Assembly: GCA_003339415.1 (NCBI GenBank)
Contig: PDHQ01000078.1
Location: 80,928-144,927, forward strand
DNA from: Ophiocordyceps camponoti-saundersi (nom. inval.)
Taxonomy: Eukaryota; Ascomycota; Sordariomycetes; Hypocreales; Ophiocordycipitaceae
Direction of reading: 5' to 3'
Length of the DNA stretch: 64,000 nucleotides
Part shown: piece after piece, positions 55,850-64,000 of the stretch
How the letters are laid out: every line of letters begins with the position of its first letter
Position numbering within the stretch: the stretch's first letter is position 1
Made by a program: the position numbers and the translations under genes
The notes under the pieces: model-generated
Database searches by the model: none
What the model saw: only the letters and a program-made list of their open reading frames with translations
What the model was told of the DNA's origin: nothing

Positions 55850-58800
55850 TAACTAATCGTGGCTAGATAGGGGGGATTATAGCGGATATATTTAGGTCTT
55901 CCCGATAGCGCTTAGTTATCGCGCGGGGTATATAGCTAGCTTAGGAAGGGGGGCTTCTCTCCCTTCTCTTTCCTCTCTTCGATAGCTTTAATTATAACTC
56001 TACTTTAGCTTACTTTTATAATCGCCTTAGTAAGACTTTTATATTAATTAAAGCTCCTCTTACTATTAACTTAACGTAAAAGTAAGATCTTAATATAAAA
56101 TATTATTAAATTTTACTTATATTAAAGCTATTTTTAGCTTATTTTAGCTTAAACTCTTAGCTAGCTACTATATATATTAAATTTACGATTAATAAAGCTA
56201 TAATTAGGAAGCTTAAGTTTTAGTTTTATTATATCTTTTCTTATTTTAATATTTTCTAATAAATATTTTTTTTATATATTATTATAGCTATAAATTTTTC
56301 TTATTAGCTTAAAGCCTTTTTAGCATATATCTCTAAGCTTTTTAGGAAAAGTTATAAAAAGCGCTAAATAGGTTTTTCCTTAGTTAAGATATATTAAGGG
56401 CTATTAAAGCCTTTTAGAGAATATATTATAAGGTAAGAATATATTTTTTTTAAGGCCGGATTATTATATTAGTTTAATTATACTAAGATTATTTTACTCT
56501 TATCTAGGCTACGTAAGGAGCTATAAAAGCGCTTAGATTATAAAAACTAGCTTATAATATATACGGCCTTCGCTAGCTTTCTTTAAAGCTTTAATAAAGT
56601 ATTTAGTTTTAGGAATATTCCTAATACGCTAGTTAATTTACCGCCCCTTTTTTTTACTAACTTAATAAATATTATATTTATATAATTTTATTTTAGTATT
56701 ACTAAGCGCTAGTATTATTATTAGTATAACTAGATTAGTTATTTTAAATATAATTATTTAAAGCTTTATAAGTATTAAAGTTTAGCTTTTATATTATATT
56801 TAGGTTATAAACTTAAATATTAAACTTATAAATTAGCTTTATAATTAAATAATAAGGCTACCGCTATCTAGCTTAGAAGCTTATAGCGGAAAGATTAAAT
56901 AGAATAGAATAGGAAAAATAGTTAAATAAGAAGGTAAATAAGCTCTAAAGGAAAGAGCGGTATATATAGCTATTTAGCACGCTAAAATATAGCTTTTTTA
57001 AAAGCTCTTTATACGTAATTATTATTATATATAGCTTAGTAAATAAGTACCCTTTTAACTAATCCCTTAATAGAATTATATATCTTTTTCTTATAAACTT
57101 TTACTTTTATCTTTAATATTAATAGATTAATTAGATTAGATTAGATTAGAATAGCTAACTTATAAGATTAAATAGAAAAGCTTTAGTAATCTTAAGCTAG
57201 CTTTAGCGGATATTAATAACTTTTATAGCGAGAGCTATAAGTTTAGTAATTAGAATAATAAATATAAGTAATATAATATATAATAAAAAATAAGGAGGAA
57301 CGTTATTAGTAAATCTTAAAATACGTAAAATAGCACTTTAAGGAATAAGCTAATACTTTTCTTATAGATAAGGAAGCGGAGTAAAAAGCTATATTATAAG
57401 AAATATAGTTTACTATTTAGTAATAAGCTATAACCTTTCTTATAATAAAGGAAGCGGAATACGTAAAGTAACTTATAGCTACGCGTGCGGACGCTTTTAA
57501 GGAAATATTATAAATAAACTTTATTAAACTAACTTTTACTAAAGCTACGCCTAACTAAGCTTAGATTAACGTAGCCTTTATAAAATAGAAAAAACCTTAG
57601 CTTAAGTAAGATAAATTATTAGATTTTTTTTATTTTTTTATAAGCTAGCTAATTTACTAATATAATATTAATAAGCTTTAAGGTAAAGCTAGTAATATAA
57701 ATTATATCTAAATATAAATCCTAAATTACCTTCCTAAGGATAAAATATAGAAAATATTAGCTTTTTAGTAATCTAATAGCCTTAGTAAAAAAAGGCACTT
57801 AAAGGATTTTTTTAACTATTTTTATTAAACTTTTAGTAACGTTTAGGAATAAAAGAGGGCTTAAAATAAGCTCCGGACTTTAGTTTACCGTAATAGATAA
57901 ATATTTAATAACTTTATTCTTAAGTTTAAAAAGGTTTTAGTAACCGCTATTAGATTTATAAGTTAGGATAATTCTATAAAATTAACTTAGCTATACGGGG
58001 CCTTTTCTCCGATATTTTAAAATTTTCTAGTTATTATTAATATACTTTATAAATACTCTTTATTTATTAATCGCTTATAAGGTTTTACTTAGTTTTTTAA
58101 ATAAACTTATAAAGGTTCGGCCTCTAAGCTATCTATAAGGAGGTAATTTTATTATTTAGAATAATTATAAAGAATTATAAAAAAGGGGTCGTAACGCCTA
58201 ATAGGGGTAAGCGATCCGCGCGCGCGCCGCGCGCGGAAATAACTAATTACCTTACGTAACTTAGCTATTCGGGCATAGCCCGAATCCCTTATATACCCCG
58301 CCGCCTTAGGAAAATAGAAATTCTATCCTTAGCGGGGGTATAAGTTAAAATAAAATAAAAATTCCCTTACGCGTTCCCTTTCCTTTTTTTTCTTTTTCTA
58401 TATACTATTTATTCTAAAAGTATTAACCTTATCGTTATTACGCTATCGCCGCGCCGCCTCCTCGTATTATTTTTTTTTTATTAATATATTACTTTATTTA
58501 TTATCTTATTAATATATTAACCGCGCCCTTAACGCTAACTTACGCTATAAGGAAGTATATTATATAAGGAAATAATAATAATAAAGATACCGCGCTACTA
58601 ATAAAAGTATTATATATATATATACCTTACCTTAATAATTTTATAAATAAGAGTATAGCTAAATATATCCGCGGCCGGGCGGCGGCCTACTAAGCGTATT
58701 ATTTATAGCGTAAAAGGTACTTTTAGGAAAAGTACCTCTTTACTAAAAACGCACGCTTTTAGTAAGCTACTTATAATCTATAAAATATAGCTACTAATAA

Positions 58801-59261
58801 TAAAGCTATCTAGGAGCCCGCTTACGCTTATAAAAATAATATTTCTAGCTATTATATTATCTTAACGCCCGCCTTTTAAGCCCGCACTAACCGCTTTAAG
58901 ATATAGCTTAATACCGTATAACTCGCCCCTTACGCTATTATTAATATTTTTACGTCCTTATCGCCTAAGCTATCTAGCTCTAACGCTCTTATCCCCTTTA
59001 GCGGTAATATTATCCCTATGCTTATATTATTAATATATTATTATAATATAAGCGGCGCTATAGCGTAATATTAGTAATACTAAGCTTAGTAATAAAGGTA
59101 AGTTATTATTAGCTTTAACGCGTTCGCCTCTCGCTATAAAAAATCCTTATAATAATAAAAGTAAACTTAATAAAATATTCTCGCCTTATAGTAGGAGGAG
59201 GCGGCTACTTAGGCTAAGGATCGATAATAGTAACTTAAGGCTAATTATAATATTTATATAG
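55850..59261. repeat. AT-rich RIP-mutated block (transposon graveyard)
   Basis: No open frame of note. From about 55930, reading base by base, CpA and TpG are almost absent and occur only as GCA or TGC (for example at 56323, 56977, 57333, 57794, 58274, 58752, 58895), while CpG survives (a CGCG-rich run at 58207-58240). TpA is extremely common. This is the footprint of repeat-induced point mutation, C to T in CpA on both strands. The original sequence was presumably repeated DNA. Confidence 0.9.
57840..58130 (+). pseudogene. RIP-inactivated Gag-like remnant of an LTR retrotransposon
   Basis: One frame on the plus strand, broken by several TAG/TAA codons, still reads KLRTL (57868-57882) and, a little later, FNNFILKFKKVLV, with DNSIKL and later YKYSLFINRL. 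This order recalls the Gag domain of fungal Ty3/gypsy-type elements. The stops are at positions expected from Gln/Trp codons hit by RIP. It is inactive. The family assignment is tentative. Confidence 0.4.
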
Positions 59262-59860
59262 CTGATATGCGCTTGTGCGTATAATCTACTAGTGGTCGTG
59301 TATGCTAGGCTAGCTACTAGATATAGTACACAGGAAAGGGAGACGGGCTGGCTACCGATTGTGAGATTATAGAATAGCTACTATAAAAGGCATAAGCATA
59401 GGTAAGAGTCTTTTAAGAATTAAAATAGTAACTATAAAAGAATCTAAATTGCTACCTAAAGGAATACTAAGCTAATTATATAGCTAGGAGCTTAAGGAAG
59501 ATTTCCTAGTATAATCCTAAAGGTATTTACCTAAGGGGATTTCACGGTGATTTCCGAGTATATTAGTAAAATGGAGATTTCCTAGTGCGCGGTGATTTCC
59601 TAACGCACGGGGATTTCCTGGTAAAATCCGGAGATTTCCAGAGGTATATTTTAATACTAGATCCCACTAGAAATCTTAGTAAAATCCTAAGAGTTATTAT
59701 AGAGAAATCCTAAGAGGAAATCCTAGTGATTTCCTAAGCGCAAAGGTGATAAAGTTTCTAGGGGAAATCCGAGTAAAATCCTAAGGCGGGAAATCCTAGG
59801 AAATCCTAGGGAAATATTGTGAGAGGTTAGGCGATTTGTAGGGGTGTTGTTGCACGTCCC
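59262..59860. other. Less-mutated island in the AT-rich block with a GATTTCC motif array
   Basis: CpA/TpG reappear abruptly at about 59262. Between about 59499 and 59806 at least seven GATTTCC and four GGAAATC copies occur, many extended to GATTTCCTAG or its complement. No gene. It may be the subterminal repeat region of a DNA element, or a younger insertion. Confidence 0.6.
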
Positions 59861-61479
59861 GTATTAAGTATAATTAACCTAAAACTAACTACTAATAGTA
59901 AAAGACACTCCTACGTTCCGTCCTACTTATAAAGCTTTCGGGACTATTAAGGGAAATTATAATAGTCCTAGGCTTTTCCCGAAACTAAGTAATATAATTA
60001 GGAGGGAGTATATATCTAAAGTTATTAAACGCCCCCAAGTTTCGGTATTCGGCTATCTTACCGGGGCAAGTAGCTAGAAGGGTTCGTAAGAGGCCTTACC
60101 GCTAGGTTAAAAAGTTTAAGCGGTATTCCGTAAAGTAGTCGATCCTTTACTATAAGTCCTATTAGCCTCTAAGTAAGGGTAAGGGTTTAACTAGTCTTAG
60201 AGATAAAGGATCTGCGAATATAGTTAGATTATTATAGTATATAATTCCTATAGTATATTCGTAGTAGTCGAAGTCGCTAAAGGAGAGGCTATAGTCGTAG
60301 TCTAGTCTATACCGGGATCCGGGTCTAATTAGTAGTAATATATCTCTAATATAGGTCTTATTAATTGCCGAAGAGTCTAGCTATAAGCTCTAAATATACG
60401 TAGTAGGGGAGGATCGTATTATAGAATAAAGTCTTTTATATCGTACACGGGCACGTAAGAGTATATACGTATATAAAGAGAAAGGATAAAGAAAAAGAAA
60501 AACTCGTAGGTAAAATCGTAGTAAAATATATATATAAGGGGATATGCTAATAGAGATACGAGGGGATTATAAGATTATAGTAAGGACGAATCGTAATTCC
60601 TAGTTATTTCGCTAAATATTATTTATATTTAATTTTACTTTACGAGAAGGTATATCGAGTTTTACGGGAAGTAAGCGTATATAGCCGAGTAAGCGGCTTA
60701 TGCTAGATATTATAGGGAGTATAGGCCCGATAATAGCACACGGCTAACGTTAGTAAAGTACGTGAGACCGCGAGTAAGAAGGTTCGAGGGGTTTATTTTT
60801 AGAAATATTTATTAAAAAATACGATTATATACCTAGGCGGGAGTATAACTAAAGTCTATATAGGAAAGAATAACGAATTAAAAGTATATTTAAATATATA
60901 TATTAAAGAAAAGAAAGTAAGGATATATTACGCGTTTAGCGAGTATAGGGTAGGAGAAGTGAGTAGAGATAAGTATTATTTATTTATAGTAGCTTATAAA
61001 GGCGAGCGCCGGTAAGCCTAGTTAGAGTTTAATTTAGCACGTACGGGGCAGGTTAGACTTATCGTCGACGTTATCCTTATATACTCTTATTTTCTAAGAG
61101 CTGTAATTTAATTCTTCTACTAAATTATCTAACTTTTCTTTTTTCTATTATATATATACGTAGGGAAAAAAATATAAAAGGCTGCAAAGAGATAACTTTA
61201 GTATAGTAAAGGAACTGACGGATTAAGAAAGAAATAATAACTACGTTAAAAGAGGAGGGCGGTTATACTTATTTTAACCTAAAATAATAATCTATATAGA
61301 ATAAGGGGGGGTCGTGCTAAATAGTGCTAGTAGCCGTACAAGTCGTATTTTTAATAGCAGGGCGTTAAGAATGCCGAAATATACGTTATAAAATCCTATA
61401 TAATTTCTTTAATACTTTTTTTTATAGGTATAAATACGGAAATATATATATATATTATAGATAGATACTTTAGCGGCGG

Positions 61480-62090
61480 TGGCAGAGACGACAAAGAAAG
61501 ATATACGTTAGCCTTACCTAGGGTAGAATAAAGGGTATAGAAACGGTTAAATTAAATAGTTCCGGAACCCTTTTTTTCCCTTTAGAGTTTGTAACAACGG
61601 GAATATAAAAGGCGGTTAAGATAGGATAGGAATTATCACGATACTAGATATATAGCATAGATTAGTTTCCGTCGAGGGAGGAAGGAATTAACTAATAATT
61701 AGTCCTTAACCTTATCTTTATAGCTGTCCTAAAAGTCGTAAATCGTAAGTCGAGTCTTAAAAAAAACTTATAGCAAAACTCTACTAAACGGAATTATAAC
61801 CTTATTTTAAATACTAGAATTTAATATTATAAATTACTAATTTATACATTTCTTTTATAATTTTCTATTTTCGGTAAAATAGTTCCCTCCTTCTTTTCCC
61901 TTATTCCTCTTATCTTTATATAGAAATCCGACTTCTTATCGCTTTCTCTATAGAGAATTACTATTTAACTTATCCCTAAAAAGCTAAAGATTACCCCTTA
62001 TATTATCTAAAGGCTATAGTTAAATAAGAAGTTACGCCTCTAAGGTATTTACTATACTCGCTAGGGGTATCCTTCTTCCCGCGCTAAACT
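61480..62090. repeat. Diverged direct repeat, copy 1
   Basis: Shares ordered similar blocks with copy 2 about 885 bases downstream: a TAAGATAGGATAG block, a GTTTCC-TCGAG-GGAAGGAATTA-like block, CCTAAAAGTCGTA, and a 22-base identical block at 61775-61796. Limits approximate. Confidence 0.6.
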
Positions 62091-62359
62091 ATAATATCGG
62101 ATTCCGGGATTACTATAGTATTATCTTAGGTTAGTTATTATAAGCCGATATATATATATATATATATATACTAAAGTTTAGTTTATTATAAAAGAGAAAA
62201 GGAGCAAGCGCGTTAGTAAAGGAAGAATATATAGGGAGCAAGCGTAGAGTTATATAAGGGGGGGGGGGTTCTTAGATAACGGTAGTTTTTAGAGATAAGA
62301 GTGAGGCTCTAGCTATAGTTAATTTTGCGAGGCAGAAATTATCTAATAGAGGGCAGTTC

Positions 62360-62970
62360 GACGGCGGTGATAGTAATGCCTAAGGAAGGTAGGCGCTATA
62401 CGAATATAAAATACTAATAAAGGCTTACGCTAAGATAGATTAAATAGTCGTCGGTACTTTTTTATCTCCTAATACCCTATATAGATAAGGGTAATAAAAG
62501 GCGCCTAAGATAGGATAGCGGTTATTATAAAATATATAGTGCTATTTAGTTTCCCTCGAGAAAGGAAGAATTAGGCTAGTTATTAGCCCTAAAGCTTATC
62601 TTTATAGTATTCCTAAAAGTCGTATATTATAAGTTAAGTATTAGAGAGGGCTTATAAGTAAAACTCTACTAAACGGAATTAGAGATTTGCTTCGAACCTT
62701 AGACTTTTATATAGCGAGTAAGTAAGTTAACCGTTATTATAAAGTTTTAAAAGTTCGGTTAGATAGTTCCTATACTTTTATCTCTCCCCTTCCTATCTTT
62801 ATATAGAAAATAAATATATTATCGCTTTTATAATAGAGGATGCCGATAAAGCTTATTACTATATATAATATAGCTATATATCCTAACATATATAAGTTAA
62901 AGATAACGGTTACGTAAAGGAGTATATAGATATCGTAGGTATTTACTATAGAGTAAACTCGACTATGCAG
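62360..62970. repeat. Diverged direct repeat, copy 2
   Basis: Matches copy 1 in order and orientation, including the 22-base identical block at 62660-62681 (offset 885). The two could be tandem repeats or the remains of two inserted elements. Confidence 0.6.
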
Positions 62971-64000
62971 TTCTTATTCCGTAGCTAGAGTATATTTATA
63001 ACTACTATTAAAATATATAGCCTTTAAGCTAGTAATAAAAGAATTTTATACTATTACTTAGAAGTAATAATTATTACTATTTATATAAAAATATTATATT
63101 AATTATTAATATATTAACTATTAATATTTTTATCGTTAATATTTTTATTATTAGTATATTCTTTTCGTAGTTTATTAGTAAATATTTTATTAATATTTAG
63201 TTACTTATTATAAGCGACTAAGGTTATAGAACGTCGCGCAAACGCCGTAGTAATTAAGTTTTAGTTAGGACCTAGATCCTTAGGGGGTAAGCTAGTTTTC
63301 TTCCTCTTATCGATTTCTGCGGCTTTAATAGTAAGCTTTTTTATACGGGTAATCCGAGTATAGGCTTTCGTCTTCTCTTTCTAGGAATCTTCTAATTCTT
63401 CTCGATCTATTTGCCGTTACTTTGCCCTTTTAGTATAGAAATTTCTCGGTATTATATTCTTTACTTTATAAACCTAGCGGGCTTTTCGTAATATTATAGG
63501 TAGGTATAATAGCTCGCTTAATATAGAGCGTTATTTAGGCGAAAGAAGGATAAATTAGCGTTAGTCTTTTAGTATTTTTATAATAAGGGGAGGTATAGGA
63601 ATAGAGGATATATCGGGTAGCGAGTATATATAAGTTACGGGGTAATATTATATATATATAGATATCTATCGTAGTAAGATATTTTATAAGAAAGTATATT
63701 AGGGTCTACGCGTAAAATTATATTAGGGTAATAAAAATAAATATTATTTATTATTAAGATTATAATTATAATATAAGGATAATAATAGAGAGGCGAAATA
63801 TAAAAGGGAGAACGAAGGAACGTACTAGAAGGAAAACGAAAGTGAAAGGGAATACGTAATAAGGTAGGGGCAATATAAAATATTAAGATTACTATATAGA
63901 GTTTTATCTAGTTAGAATACGGGTTTATAACTAGCTCTTATATATATAGTAATTAGAGAGAGAATTAGTAATATTATAAGTAGGGAAGATTATAAGTTAT

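Larger units (their letters stand above)
59861..64000. repeat. AT-rich, RIP-affected repetitive region to the window end
   Basis: AT-rich and gene-free. CpA/TpG are less fully depleted at 59.9-62.9 kb and nearly restricted to GCA/TGC again from about 62.96 kb. A TA run lies at 62148-62170. No reading frame that can be assigned was found. Confidence 0.8.

Noticed and set aside
58204..58245. CGCG-rich island as a regulatory CpG island
   Set aside because: It lies in RIP-saturated repeat DNA, where CpG survives simply because CpA is the mutated dinucleotide.

Overview
The window comes from a filamentous ascomycete (Pezizomycotina, most likely a Sordariomycete). The reasons are short introns of about 50-110 nt, Zn2Cys6 regulators, a hydrophobin, many small secreted cysteine-rich proteins, microsatellite-rich intergenic DNA, and a terminal AT-rich block with the CpA/TpG depletion left by repeat-induced point mutation (RIP). 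No bacterial operon structure is seen. Gene models were spliced by eye and checked for reading phase. A 10-N assembly gap lies at 17310-17319.

0-14 kb is gene-poor and secretory: a partial gene at the left edge, a hydrophobin, a GT32 glycosyltransferase, and four probable secreted proteins plus one decayed-looking one. 15-26 kb is a conserved block: TIM50, a serine-rich secreted protein built from tandem exons beside the gap, a Ted1/Cdc1-type phosphoesterase, a ubiquitin-fold protein, a Tim17/22/23-family protein, proline dehydrogenase and the KEOPS subunit Cgi121. 28-36 kb holds a zinc-cluster regulator, a BuGZ/ZNF207-like C2H2 protein and a kinesin-8.

36-47 kb groups a second zinc-cluster regulator, kynureninase and indoleamine 2,3-dioxygenase, which are two of the enzymes opening tryptophan to anthranilate or NAD. 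A clear homologue of the 2-oxoglutarate-dependent ethylene-forming enzyme follows.

48.7-55.8 kb is the most interesting part. A HeLo-domain protein with a degenerate kinase domain sits tail-to-tail with a 1342-residue active-type kinase fused to Sel1-like and ankyrin repeats. That gene is head-to-head with a third kinase whose C-terminus looks frameshifted. The layout resembles an MLKL/RIPK-like cell-death module next to a transposon graveyard.

55.85-64 kb is AT-rich DNA without intact genes. In 55.93-59.26 kb every CpA/TpG I could find is in a GCA/TGC context. A Gag-like retrotransposon remnant, a less mutated island with an array of GATTTCC motifs, and a diverged direct repeat can be recognised.
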